In this document: positions 22,669 through 35,050 of the stretch, one piece after another | Layout of the letters: each line of letters opens with the position of its first letter | How positions within the stretch are numbered: position 1 is the stretch's first letter | NCBI GenBank assembly: GCA_033961575.1 | Contig: CM066738.1 | Span: 89,043,478-89,107,477, forward strand | Source: Aselliscus stoliczkanus | Lineage: Eukaryota; Chordata; Mammalia; Chiroptera; Hipposideridae | Reading direction: 5' to 3' | DNA length: 64,000 bases | The notes under the pieces: model-generated | What the model was told of the DNA's origin: nothing | Seen by the model: only the letters and a program-made list of their open reading frames with translations | Databases searched by the model: none | Translations under genes and position numbers: made by a program

Positions 22669-25600
22669 GTCACTTGAATTTGCCATTTGTTTGATTTTTA
22701 TGGAGATCGGTTATGGAAACAAAGTTAAAACTTCTTATTTTTTGCATTATTAATAAACACCTGGCAGGAAATGATTGCCATATATCATTATAATTTAAAT
22801 TTACACTAACATCCATTACCTATGTTAATTAACTTGGGACAGGGAGAGAGAAAACAATGGTATGCAATTAAACATCACTTTAAAATAGCATTTTAATCAA
22901 ATGTTATACAACTATTATATACTCTCTTGTTGTATAATAGTTCAAGCCTGTTGTAGAAAGGATAAAATTAATAACTAAAATCCTGTCTTTGAAATGTGAA
23001 AGTGCACAGAGCTGGTACATCTATTTATATGGGTTTAAGCTGACTTCGATTAATTTCTTCATGGCATTTGTGACCTGCTCATGCTGCTGGCAGGCATTTT
23101 GTATCCCCTTCCACCATTCTGACTTAAATATCATGACATTACCTTGCTTAGTTCCTGGATAGAACTTCTCAAACATTCCCATGCTCTTGTTCCATTTCTG
23201 TCTAAACAAAATCAAAATCAGTAGCAAAGAACTAAAGGCAATTGGGAAACACATGGGCCTGTTGCTCTGCAGTGCACCTGAGTGTCAACAATGCTAATTA
23301 TTGTGTTCTGCATGGTCAAGAAGAAGTGCTGTCAATGGATTAGTATCGTCCCATTGCTTTCTGACCCCATGAAAACTACATTAGTTAGGCTCATTTATCT
23401 GGTAAAAGATAAGTACGCACTCAGTTTGCTTCAGTAAATGGGGTTTAGGGGCAGATATATGGGGACGTAAGGAGACCAAAAAAGAGCTCAGGACTAATGC
23501 AAATAGACTTAGAGAAAAAACAGACAGTTATTCATACACATCGATGTCTTCATCAACATGACACAAGCTGTCAAATTTCAACAGCAGCTCTATTACTAAT
23601 CATTTCCTCAGAAGCAGACATTTGTTGATTTCTAAGCCTTTGAGTCTCTTTTTATTTTTGGCTTTGCCAATTTCTTGGAGCTGATCAGACTAGCTGGGTT
23701 ATCATCGTCCTGTAGTAACACAAGTCTAACAGAGAGTTTTCCGTATAAACCACCACTTAGTCTTTGACCAGCCCATGGGTGCTATTCTAGTCCACTCTGG
23801 TTAGGAAGGTAGACTTACATGGTATAAAGCATAGTGACCTAGGAACAAGAAATCTTTCACAAGAAAGATAGGTCCAGAACAGACTTCCTATGTCAGGTGT
23901 TCAGAAATCATCTCAAGGAAAGGAGTGGTACCCAGGGGAGGTGATTTAAATTCTGTAGCACTGCTAATAAAAATGGCTGATGCTCTACTTTTAATTAAGG
24001 ACATCAAAGTTGCCCATTAGGAAAACTGTATTATAGGTGTGAAATATTTCAGGCTTTCTTCCTCTTACTATCAGTCCAATTCTCCTTCAGTCTTCTAGAA
24101 TATGATACTCAAGTTTTCCTCCTAACTGACTGCCCCTCAGCATACACCAGAAAGTTATTTTATAATGAATTTTCTAATAATTAGCAAACCTATTCACTTT
24201 TCCAAAGAGTACAGTAAAAGCTTTTGATGGAATTACATACAGTAAGGTTATTTTAGAGGTCAGGGACCCTAGGAAAAAATATAGGTTTATAGATAAAGGT
24301 AGAAAAGCATCTGTATTGTGTGGTGTTGGTGGGTCAATTCCACTCACCTCCTTCCTCTTCTGCCCTATCATCTATTGGTTCTATTTCTAGATTCTATGGT
24401 TTTGAGAATATCCACCTATGACACTGGTGACATGTGCTTATCTCACTGGGATTTTAAGTATTCTTGAAGTAAAATTTAGAATGAACAAAGGAAATTTCAT
24501 CAGGATACCAGCAGGCAGTTGACTGTGCACCCTTGTTCATGTAATAAAACAAAAAACAAAAACAAAGAACAAAACATTCAATTTCCCATCTCAATCCTAT
24601 AATACATAACAGTGAATATGAAGGTCATTTCTAAACAAACTTATGTCCTGTATAATCAAAACTCTATAGTTTAACTCTATTAGAGGAAGGAATACGTAGG
24701 AAATTCTTATTTAACATAATAAGCTGAAAATATCTTTAAAGATGTATCCCCTCTGTTGTGCATTGTATTGGACTTGGACAGAAGTGTAAGCCTTCACTAA
24801 TCAGTAAGATTTTTTTCTAGAGATGTATGAGGAAGTGTTGGTAGAAAGACCCACCTGATATCTGACAACCCAAAAGTGGTCTCTAAAGATGACTTTCAAG
24901 TAACTCACAGCAAATCAGATTGGATGGCATATAACTGTTTTATGCCTTCTGAAAGTTCCATGATGTGCAATAGCTGTTATAAATCAAGGATAGGCAGGAG
25001 ACGCCTAACATTTTTTAGGGTTCTTTCCCTCTCAATTTCTGCATGGTCTGATTTCTGCTTTCCCTACGTGCAGAGCAGAAGATTTATAGTAATAGGTATT
25101 TTGTCCTTTCAAATTTTAGAACCACAGAGTCCCAGATTGTCTAGAAAAATGACCATTCCATAGTGGTCTCAATTCCAGAAACAACTGTCTTCCTTCATCT
25201 CTAACACTAAAAAAAAAAAAAAAAAAAAAATTGAGTTAGTAGCTACATGATAATTTACTTCCCTCTTCTGTTTTATCTAATAATTGTTATTTCCCCTGAG
25301 ATCTTCTTCATTCTATTCATTCTTTCCTCAGATTTTGTACACCATTCAGCATGTGTTCTAATCTTTCCACAAATTTCCTATTCATCCTTCAATAAACTTG
25401 TCCTGCCCACTTGAGCCCACCATGGCTCCTCCTTAATTTTATCACTCACATGATGCAGCCACATGAATCTTCCTATGTTTCACAGACTTGATATACCAAT
25501 AAAACAAGTGGATCCTGTGGCAACAAGAGGTTTGCAAATCAGCAATATATTTATTTAATAGGAATGAATGCAAATATATCAATCTTCAACTTTTGAAGCA

Positions 25601-28554
25601 GAGCAAAAGTACAATATAGGGTAAATTGACCAAAGTTCAGTTGACTAAAAGATTAATAAAATTCGGTATGTGGAGAAAGCTGATAAACCAGATAATTTTA
25701 ATTTTGGCTTGAGAAATAGTAAACTAAAGAGAAGAAGAAATCAGTATTTTTGGCATCAGTTTTACTGTCCTCAGAAAGCTCACTTTAAAGGCAACACTGA
25801 AGACTGGGAATTCAGCAGAAAGAAAAATGGCTGACAGTTAAGAGTAACAATGTCATGTGAGGACGAGTCAACTGAAAGGAGGGTTCCATGTGGCAAGAAA
25901 AGGGCAAGAAGAGGACCAATGGGCAGCCTCACATTTTTAAAATATTGTCTTGGAGAAGAGGATTAGATAGATGATATGAAACTAAAGGACAGTCATAGCA
26001 AAGGCCAATACATAGAAATTATGGATACCAATTGATTCAATGGAGAGGAGAACTTTATAAATATTAGAATGGTCTAACTGAAACACATTGCCTTAAAAAT
26101 TTTAGAATTAGTAAATTCCTTGTCTGGTTGTAATTAAGGAAAAACTGTGCAGCAATGATTTGGAAATATTACAGAAGACTTTGATGTTCCAGAAGAGATT
26201 AACTCAGAATAGATTATTATTATTTTTTAATTCTAAGGTTTTATTTTAGTTTTACCTGTGTTAGCTTTCACATTACTTAGATTAGATATTATTTTGAAAT
26301 CAGTGTCTGTGCCCAATATATTTAAAAATTTTTCTTGAAAGCTACTTAAAGCAGTGTACCTTATACATATGCACTTGATATTTGATGATTAATTAATTTA
26401 TAAGTCCATTAGACAAAAGTTATTAACGTACTAATGACGAAGTTGCACCACAGTGCCTCAAATTTGTCATGGGACTCTTAGGACCAAGCTTTGAGAATTT
26501 CTAGTCATTCCTCCTGCTTTAGTCATACCTCTTCACTTTCTACTGAACTGTGCTTCCACTTACTGACCAGTATGTGCATTAGGAAGATGATGTCATCCCT
26601 CCATTTTAGTTTGATGGCCAAGCCCTTCCTTGGTGCAGCTAAACTTTTGAACTAAGGCTGAGATGGAATCCTTCATTATGCTCCTTCTCTCCTTAACTCT
26701 CTATTGTTCCCTCTGTTTATGTGAAACTGTGTCCAGAATTAACTCATTTCAATTAGTGGCCTGTCAAATCAGTGAGGCCTATTTAAAACAGATTAATTCT
26801 AGACATGCAATTGATAATTTAAGGCCAAACATAAATCCATATCATCAGACAGGAATAGAAAACAATTTCTAATAATGAAACCATTATATGGCCTCCTTTT
26901 ACAGTGTATCCTTGGTTCCTTTATCTTTTAATTTTGACTATCAGAAAAGGTCATGGGTTGCTTCTTCACAGGCAGCTATATCAGCAGTCCTTTGGTTTCT
27001 CTTTACTGAGTCTGTTTGACTAGTTTGTTCCATTACATGGAAATTTCAGAAGCAAGAGGCTCAGCGTGCTGGTGTTCTGTAGCTCTACCCCGGCAGCTGC
27101 CGCCATGCTATTTCTTTCATCAGTTCTCCAGTGTGCATTTAGAAGCCTGAATTGTCATTGAAATAAATAAAGTTTCTATTCTGTGAGATGAGATTTTTCT
27201 GTTTTTTAATTAGGTAGATCTTTTGTTTTGTAAATATTGTCTCTTTGAGTCAATATTTTGAGAGCCTCTTTGATCGTTACTATGAGCAACAGTAGGTATG
27301 CAAATAAAATGCCTGACTAGCTTATTCTTTTGTAGAGCAAGAGGTGGAAAAAAAACAAGCTCAGAATTCCCATCAGATTTCTAAGAAAGGATAAGGGCAA
27401 TCTGATGATGATGATGATGATGATGATGAAGGTGATGTTGACTATGATAAGGATACCATAGACCTGAGATAGAACAGAAGCATTTTTTTGTACTTTAGTG
27501 CTGCACATATCTATCTAATACTGCTTATAGTACATAGAAAAACCTAATGTTAAATAAGAAGTAGGTTATGAAAGGTGACAAAATTATGGCATCAATTAAA
27601 AATCAAATTCACTCTGTAGTTTCTGCTCGATGTTTCTATAAATCTAAGACTTCTCTATAAAATAAAAATTTTAATTAAAATTGACAGTACTGTTAGAATC
27701 AGCATTAGATCTTGTCATTTAATTCTTTAATAAAGAAATACTTATTACCTATTAAAAGTGTTTAATCTAAAGGTCTTATTACTAGCTACTAATATACAAA
27801 GGTACTCAAAATAAATAACAGACTTAGAGAAAAAACCCAAGACAATCTTCTTTAAATGTCATATGTAAGCAGATTGATGTATATTTTGCATATTTTAATA
27901 AGGGATATTAACAAATTAACCTGTCAGACAGTCAGCTGGCATTAACGAAGCTTTCTGTCTCTAAGAACTTTTTAAACTCATGAACTATATTTGCCTAATG
28001 TAAGCCAAGTAAGCCTTTTAGAAAATTTAAGTGCCTCTCAGTCTAGGAGGCACATGAGAATATCCTGGTATAGATTTTGGAAAATGTTTCTGCATAGCTG
28101 CTAAATCTCTTATATACAACTTGACCCTGAATAAAAGGCAATAGAGAAGGTTTCCTATAATAATGGATTCACTGTGCTAATTTCAAGTTGAATCGACTGC
28201 TGAAAGACCCTTGAGCAGAAATGACTTGTGATACAAAAGGAGTAGGATGTTCCAGTTTGGATCAACGTTCCCCACTACGAGATAGTCAGGTTCAACTGTG
28301 TTTGAGTATCTCGAGAAGCAGCTTGGGAGACATCTATTTGCATCAGGATCTAAGCAGTTTCCTGGGAAAAAGAGGTCTAGGAGGAGCAAACTTGACTCTG
28401 CCACAAAGTTGACTTCCTAGAGAGAAGTCCATTCTTTTGAGCACACATAGGAATGTGCTCTTGACTTGGTTTGTTGTGATTTATAGGGTGAGAGAGAGAA
28501 AAGCCACAGTCACAATCAAAATATCTGCTTTTTAGCCAAATCTAAGGAGGCAGC
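22669..28554. other. Long unassigned stretch
   Basis: About 5.9 kb without a recognisable gene, RNA or named repeat. It holds a 22-nt A run (25209-25230), a (GAT)n run (27402-27428) and a small AT-rich inverted repeat near 22909-22942 ('aactattata' against 'tataatagtt'). The lack of young insertions contrasts with the flanks. Confidence 0.4.
27402..27428 (+). repeat. (GAT)n microsatellite
   Basis: Nine trinucleotide units. Confidence 0.95.
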
Positions 28555-28690
28555 GCTTCTCAAACTTTAACATACATGTGAGTTACCGGAGGATCTTGTT
28601 AAACTGCAGAATCTGATTCAGTAAGTAGGTTGGGCCAGGTGAGGCCGAAGATGCTGTATTCCAGAGAACACCACCAGTTTTCCGGTATTA
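28555..28690 (+). mobile_element. MER5A-like hAT-Charlie remnant
   Basis: 'cttctcaaactttaacatac', 'atgtgagttaccggaggatc', 'ttgttaaactgcagaatctg' and 'attcagtaagtaggttgggc' follow MER5A in sense order. Confidence 0.7.
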
Positions 28691-28708
28691 GAATCTATGG
28701 ATCTAAGA

Positions 28709-28787
28709 CAGGGGCTGGCAAACTGTGGCTTGCAAGCCACATGCAGCTCTTTGGGTATGTTCCGTCTCAAAAGTTTGCCAACCCCTG
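28709..28787. mobile_element. Short hAT MITE (79 bp) with 8-bp duplication
   Basis: The termini are 'caggggctggcaaactg' and 'agtttgccaacccctg' (inverted). The 8-bp direct repeat ATCTAAGA sits at 28701-28708 and 28788-28795, the hallmark of hAT transposition. It is an internally deleted form of the element at 51390-51646: the left 50 bp and right 28 bp correspond and the middle is absent. Confidence 0.93.
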
Positions 28788-29019
28788 ATCTAAGAGATTA
28801 GGGTTCACAGTGGTAATATTATGGTAGTCCCTTGATAGAGTGTGACAAACAGAGGAGAGGCATTTCCCATACTTTGTCACCAGACGCTGAATAGTTTTGT
28901 TTTATCACAGATTGCAGCCCCAGCCAAGGCATCCACATGATTCAGCAGTGGCATTTGAACGAGCAGATACTGAGGGAGGTCTCCAGGAGAAGCAGCAGGC
29001 CACCCTGTTGGGCAACGTA

Positions 29020-29300
29020 GGTTTTAATCTTCATTTTGTAATTTACTAGTACTGTGACCATGAGCAAGTCACATAGCCACTTAAAGACCCAATTACATTA
29101 CCTATGGCATACGGATAATTAAATTACTCATTGATTGGTGAGGATTAAATGAGAAAACATGTGGAATATCAAGTACAGTGGAAGACATGTGAATGTACAC
29201 TTTTCACTTCCTCTGTGAGCTCTCATTCATCATCTGCAAAATAGAGACAGCATTATAATTGTCTCTAGTTCACAGGATTGTACTGATCTAATTAACTAAA
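29020..29300 (+). mobile_element. MIR SINE, one or two diverged copies
   Basis: 'actgtgaccatgagcaagtc' and 'gtgaggattaaatgagaaaa' at 29050-29160 are MIR-like. A second piece ('cattcatcatctgcaaaata', 29224-29243) repeats the central MIR block. Confidence 0.65.
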
Positions 29301-29830
29301 GGATATGAGATGAACATTTGTGATGTTTTTGGACACTCTCCTTATATTTTGGTAATTTCCTACATTCCCTAGGAAAAGGGCAGAAAACTCATTTACAGTC
29401 TTCCTTGCAGCTCCTTTTTTTGCTTAACCTAGCTAGATTGGGTGCTACTGACTGTAAATAAGAACTCTAACTAGTATAGGATATATCCTTTGGTTTTTGT
29501 AAATAATCTACATTAGCATTCTTTAGAAGCTGCATATTGTGACAAAATGAATGTGTTCTGAACCAAATCTTTGGTAAATCTTTGACAGACTTCAGGAAAT
29601 CTTTACTAGAGCCTTGTTCAGCTAAATCTGCTCATCAATTGTCCCCAATGGGAAAGTAGCATTATACATCTGAGACAGACCCAAGGTATCTTAACAAATG
29701 TTTCTGACAATGCTGTAATCATATTAAAAACAAAACAAAACAAAACAAAACAAAACAAAACAAAAAAAACGTGGGTTACCTATCTTCTTTTCACACCGGT
29801 ATAAATTCTACATAGAACTAAGATTTACAT
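29301..29830. other. Unassigned, with (AAAAC)n at 29726-29768
   Basis: Eight AAAAC units could be the tail of a decayed retroelement, but nothing upstream is recognisable. Confidence 0.45.
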
Positions 29831-31830
29831 GTAAAAAAACAAATTAAAAAATGTCTTAGAAGAATATGTTAATTTTTAAATAAACCCCATAATGGAGAAG
29901 ACATTAAAAATTGGACACATTAACTAAACACAACAAATTAATGATTGATAACTGTGATTAGATTAAAATCTGAATGAAAAAAAGTCACCAGAAGCAAAGT
30001 CAAAAGACAAATGAAAAGCTGGGAAAATGTTTTTTAACACATATCACAAAGGCCTAATTTCTGAAGTATATAAAATCTTTATATAAAAAAAAGATGAAAA
30101 AGGTCAAGAGCCTAATAAGACACGGTATTTGATCAATTATTTCAACAAAAAATAGTAATTCAAATAGTACTTAACATAGAAAAAATAGCCAAACTTATAT
30201 GTATAAGGTAAATGTACATGATAATCGTGATACAGTTTTTGTATACCTGATCAAATGATTTGATACCACTGTATTTTGATGGGGCAAAGAGGACTGGTAC
30301 TGTCGAACATTGTTGATGGGAGTATGGTTGGGTGTTGATGGTGCAAATTCTGTGAAGAAATATTAGCCATAGCCATTAAATTATTAAATATGTTTACACT
30401 CATGGCTCAAGTTTCAGGAATTCATGCTCTAAATATGATACTACTGAACCCAAAATAATATACATAAGACTATTTATTGCAACACTGATTGATATAGGAA
30501 AAATATTAGAAATAACCTAAATATCTATTAATAAGGAACTGGTTAAATAAATTACCATAAATCCATACAATGAAATAGGCTCAATTTCAGAATTGAGGTT
30601 ATGGTTAAGGTAAATGTTGAGATAAAATCATCAAGGTAGATTAAGGGGAAAAAAAATCAAGATGTGAACAGTGCTTAATAAACCATCATCTTTACATATT
30701 TCAATAGATAATATTTAGTTTTATACATATGCTTTATGTACATAGAAAGCATAGGGATACTCCACATCTAATATTAATCAGCGGCAGCTTCAGATGTACA
30801 GTGTAGTGGTCAGGTCACTATACTGTCCATGAAGTGGTCTCCCTGACAAGACATGAGTCCTTCTGATCCCCTAAGAAAAATATTGACAATCTTATTGATT
30901 ATATTCCCTAAACTGTGTCTTCTGTCTCTGCAGTACTATTGTAGTTATCAGTTTATGTTGCCTCGTCCCTTCCCCTTCTCCCATCCCCATCCCATCTAGC
31001 CCTCATCAGTTTTTCCTTTGTGTCTCTAAGACTATTTCTGTTTACATTGCTCATTTCTTCAGTTCTTTAGATTGCACATATAAGTGAGATCATATGGTAT
31101 TTGTCTTTCTCTGACTGACTTATTTCACTTAACATAATGTTCTCTAGGTCCATCCATATCGTTGCAAATGGTACGGTTTCTTTCTTCTTTATAGCTCTGT
31201 AATATTCCATTGTGTAAATGTACCACAGTTTCTTAATCCAGTCGTCTACCGATGGGCATTTTGATTGTTTCCAAGTCTTGGTTATTGTGAATAGCACTGC
31301 AATGAACATAGGGGTGCATATATTTTTTCAAATTAGTGTCTTGGGTTTTTCAGGATAAATACGTAGGAGTGGAATTGCTGGGTTAAAAGGTAGTTCCATT
31401 TCCAGTTTCTTGAGATGCCTCCATACTGACTTCCATAGTGGCTGCACCACTCTATAGTGTGGGGATGGAGTCAATGGAATTGTAATAGATATGTATGATA
31501 TAGGGGGTGGGGGGACATTGGAGGGGGAAAGGGGAGTCACTTTGTAAGGGGAGAAAAAGATAACTATTACATTGTTTTGTACATCTGTAACTAATAATAA
31601 TAATAAAAAAGAAAAAAGAAAAAGAAAAAAAATACATTAAAAAAAAGAAAGAAAACATATGGATATGTAAGAAACTCCTCACCATGGTTGTCTCTGGGAA
31701 GACAACTGGCTGATTGACAGATTGAAAGTGGTCTGACATTTTAGTTTGTAAATGTCTGTATTTGATTTTTGTACAATGAGCATGTATTATTCATTCAAAA
31801 ATTGACTAATAATAAATAAATTGACAAGAA
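29831..31830 (+). mobile_element. Old LINE-1 (L1M-type) 3' half, split by a younger LINE-1
   Basis: 'gcaaagtcaaaagacaaatg', 'ggtactgtcgaacattgttg', 'aggaactggttaaataaatt' and 'ccatacaatgaaataggctc' follow ORF2 and 3'-UTR order up to about 30744. After the younger insert the old element resumes with 'gtaagaaactcctcaccatg', 'gttgtctctgggaagac' and 'caatgagcatgtattattc'. Confidence 0.85.
30754..31650. mobile_element. Twin-primed (5'-inverted) younger LINE-1
   Basis: The left 700 bp (30754-31455) is antisense LINE-1, from the 3' UTR back into ORF2. The minus strand encodes KKLWYIYTMEYYRAIKKK and SQSEKDKYHMISLI. At about 31456 the sequence flips to the sense 3' UTR ('gtggggatggagtcaatgga' through 'acatctgtaactaataataa') and ends in an A-rich tail. 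In the related copy at 36169-36611 the two parts lie in one orientation, so this is an inversion made during insertion. Likely target repeats are 'gaaagcata' (30745) and 'gaaaacata' (31651), with one mismatch. Confidence 0.85.
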
Positions 31831-32634
31831 AATAACATATTTATGATACTGCAGTTTATGTGGCTTTTCTAAATTAAGGATGCTTGAGGCAGAACTAGTG
31901 GCAGAACTGTTTTGAAAACAAAATTGCCTGACTGCAAGATCAAATTTTTTTCATGCTCTTACATCCGTGTAAAAAAAAAAAATTATCCAGGGATTACAGA
32001 AGTAACTTAAGTCACGGAATTGTAAATTAATGTGAACATTTTTCACATCTTATAGAGATTTGAAAGAACAGTTTGTATCAGGTTCTTCCTGAGGATAAGC
32101 AAGAGAATCACAAAGTCATGTACATCCGGGACTCATTGATTTGTCCAGTGGAAACCTAACACCATGTACATTGTACATTGATTTTTCAGAAGAATGCCTT
32201 GAAATGCATGTGCACATTTTCCCCTGCTGAGTCTGTAGAGTTGTTATTAAAATCAGCACATTGAATAAAGCTCCACTGAGAGCCAATTAGGGTTAAGTTT
32301 GGGTTAAAATTGAACAGTCAAGAATCCATAATACATGATATTAACAAGCATTAACTTGAAGTCATTAACTAGCATTTTACAAGCTGGATGAATAACAACT
32401 TCAGGGATTGTCCACCTGTAATGTCTTCAAGAAGTTCACACTCTTCTTGCTAGAACATTCCCCCTGCTAGGGTGTCCTTTCAAACTAAAATGTTTAAAAA
32501 CCACAAAACGGTCAGTAGGGCCTCTAGTCTGTTATCTTCAAGTCTGTACATACACAGCAGTCTGCAAGATTCAAAAGGCATCTGTCAATTTTAGATCAGG
32601 AACAAATTGACAACAACTAAGAAACTTTGCTTTA

Positions 32635-32636
<2 letters not shown>
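31831..32636. other. Unassigned sequence
   Basis: No frame or repeat recognised. Confidence 0.4.

Positions 32637-32673
<37 letters not shown>
32637..32673 (+). repeat. (GT)n microsatellite
   Basis: About 18 uninterrupted GT units. Confidence 0.97.
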
Positions 32674-32674
<1 letters not shown>

Positions 32675-33194
32675 GTTCATGTGAATTTATGTCTCCAAGG
32701 TATCTTTTTCTAGCAATTTCTTTAAATGGCAATGATAAATTAAGTTATTGCCTGTCTGGCTACCTCTACTAGATCCCAACATAACAACAATAATTTACAT
32801 CGCATGAGATTGTAAGTTTAACACAGGTAATATTATAAAGATACCGAATGAAAGTATCTTTGTTTTTTATAATTCCAAGGTTTTAATTGTACCAACGAGG
32901 GCCAAGGTGGGATGAGTTCTCAGAGGGTCCAGTGAGAATCCATGGAGTTGTCTGAGGAAAACTAAGCTTCCCTCAGACAGTGTTTGGGAAAAGGAGGGGA
33001 GGAGAAACCTCTTGAGAAAGAAGAAACAGCCTGACGTTTATACAAAGGTACATTTTAAACCAGAAGAGATATTGTAATGCCATAAACACACCCCTGGGGT
33101 CAATAAAGATGACTGAGATCGGCTTAATTCTAATCATTAAAGAAAACAGCATCTTTTTTGCATTTCATATTAATAGTGTGCAAAGTGTAAATCC
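32674..33194. other. Unassigned sequence
   Basis: No frame or repeat recognised. Confidence 0.4.
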
Positions 33195-33203
33195 ACCATA
33201 TGT

Positions 33204-33684
33204 TTTTGTTTTTTGTTTTTTGTTTTTAAATTAAAGTTTATTGGGATAACAATTGTCAGCAAAGTTACACAGATTTCAGGTGTACAATTCTGTAATACAT
33301 CATCTATACAACACATTTTGTGTTCACTACCCAGAGTCAGTTCTCCTTCCATCAGCATATATTTGATCCCCTTTACCCTCATCTACCTACACCCTCCCTC
33401 CTCCTTTATCCTCTGGTAACCACTAAACTGTTGTCAGTGTCTATGAGTTTTGTTTCTTCATTTGTTTTTCTTGTTCTTTTGATGTTTTCAGTTTTATATA
33501 CCACATACCAGTGAAATCATATGTTTTTTAATTTTTCTGTCTGATTTATTTTGTTTAGTATTATAATCTAAATATTCATCCATGTTGTTGCAAACGGCAC
33601 TATTTCATCTTTTCTTACGGCAGAATAGTATTCCATTGTGTATATATACCACAACTTCTTTATCCATTTTCTATCGAAGGACAG
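33204..33684 (-). mobile_element. LINE-1 3' part of a U6/LINE-1 chimera
   Basis: The minus strand runs from the ORF2 C-terminal region ('ggataaagaagttgtggtat', 'caatggaatactattctgcc') through the 3' UTR to an AATAAA signal near 33237 and an A-rich tail ('aaaacaaaaaacaaaaaaca'). Its 5' edge abuts the 3' end of a U6 copy with no gap. The whole chimera is flanked by one pair of direct repeats, 'accatatgt' (33195-33203 and 33788-33796). Confidence 0.88.
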
Positions 33685-33789
33685 AAAAATATGGAACGCT
33701 TCACAAATTTGTATGTCACCCTTGCATGGGGCCATGTTAATCTTTTCTGTATCGTTCCAATTTTATATATGTGCTGCCAAAGCAAGTAC
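33685..33789 (-). pseudogene. RNU6: U6 snRNA retro-pseudogene, full length, fused to LINE-1
   Basis: U6 snRNA is the catalytic-core RNA of the spliceosome. The minus strand covers the whole roughly 107-nt RNA: 'ggcagcacatat' near the 5' end, 'aaaattggaacgatacag', 'acatggccccatgcaagg' and 'gtgaagcgttccatattttt' at the 3' end. About ten substitutions or small deletions separate it from the functional RNA, most of them C-to-T or G-to-A. One falls in the conserved box: the text reads 'acagaaaaga', where functional U6 has ACAGAGAAGA. No U6-type promoter (PSE plus TATA) is visible upstream. It joins LINE-1 directly at 33684, so it came in as part of a chimeric retrocopy. Confidence 0.92.
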
Positions 33790-33796
33790 CATATGT

Positions 33797-34635
33797 GTTT
33801 TTAAAACATACAAAAAGCACATGCATTATGGCAAGGGATAATAAGTTAAGATGAATATTGGCTTGCAAGTGACAGAAACACCCCCCCAAAAAAAAGCATA
33901 AACATGATGAAATTAAGTTCACTCTCAGTAAATGAAATCCTGTAGAAACAGTCCAAGAAGAGAATGATGGCACCATAATTATTAGGAACTCATATTCCTC
34001 TTTCTTGTAATTTGCACATTTTTGGTTTCTACCCATGACCTAAGATAGCCACTCAGGGGTAGGAGAAAACAATAAGATGGTTACTCATGTTCCAGCCATT
34101 ATGTCTATATTCCAGTAAAAAAGGAAAATGAAAAAAGAGCCTCCCACTCATTATAAAACATCCTGGAAGCTGTTTTGCATTTTGTTGGAAAGAACTAAAT
34201 TACATGGCTTTTAGATCTCATTTGAAGAAGGGCCATATAGCCAGTTAAAGATTGAGGCTATATTTCTAGGAAATAAATATTAAGCAAACTGTAGCAAATT
34301 CAACTGTAGTTTCCCAAATTAGCAAAGAAGAAATGCCATAAAGTGTATCAGTGATGCAGCATTTAACAGTGTCTTAGACTAGACTGCCTTTAAGGATTTC
34401 TTCTGAGTTGCTGAGAACATAACAATAGCTACTTGCTTCATGTCTATCAATTGTACACCTCACTGGTCTGTTTCCATAACTTTTTGCATAGATTTTCAGT
34501 TTCATATCAAATCAGAGTGAACTATTTTTTTTAAAGTAATTGTAAAGGCAATCAAACTCAAGATGTGTAGTTTGAAGTTGCACACAGATCAACAGAAATG
34601 ATGACAAATAAATGTCTCTGACTAAGTTTTTACAT
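33797..34635. other. Unassigned sequence
   Basis: No frame or repeat that I can name. Confidence 0.4.
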
Positions 34636-35050
34636 ACATGGTTTGTGTTTTGGGGGAGGCATATGGGTGTCTGTGTGTGGGTGGTGTGTGAGGATGGTTG
34701 TGAGAGTGTTTGTAGGTATGTGTGCTTGTGGGTGAGTGTGGGGTGGTGGGTTGGTGTACATGGGTGGTAGGGCATGTGGGGGAGTATGTGTGCGGGGTGC
34801 CTGTAGATGAGTATTTGTGTGCATAAGGTGTGTGCTTCTGTCTGTACATGGAGAGGCATTTGTATGTGTGGGCAGGTATGTGACTGTATGAGTGTTTCTG
34901 AGTGTATGTTTGTTGGAGGTAGGGTTTGTGTATGTGGTGTGGTGTGTATCTGTGTGTGGGAGGGGATGAGTTAGTACACGTGGTATGGGGTGTGCTGTGG
35001 GGGTGGGTTTCCATGTTTAGGTGTGGTGGGTATGGAGGGGTGTTGGTATG
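34636..35050 (+). repeat. G/T-rich degenerate tract (about 415 bp)
   Basis: The plus strand is built almost only of G and T with scattered A ('gtggggtggtgggttggtgt', 'gggtggtagggcatgtgggg'). It is not a regular tandem repeat. The complementary strand gives a His/Thr/Pro-rich frame of up to 172 codons, which is a composition artefact. Confidence 0.85.

Noticed and set aside
22909..22942. AT-rich inverted repeat as a microRNA hairpin
   Set aside because: The stem is only about 10-11 A/T pairs; too short and weak compared with a precursor hairpin.
31067..31309. 80-codon frame with clear protein similarity
   Set aside because: It is the C-terminal part of LINE-1 ORF2, not a host gene.
33685..33789. 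Functional U6 snRNA gene
   Set aside because: About ten differences from the functional RNA, including one in the ACAGAGA box, no visible PSE/TATA promoter, and direct fusion to LINE-1 within one target duplication.
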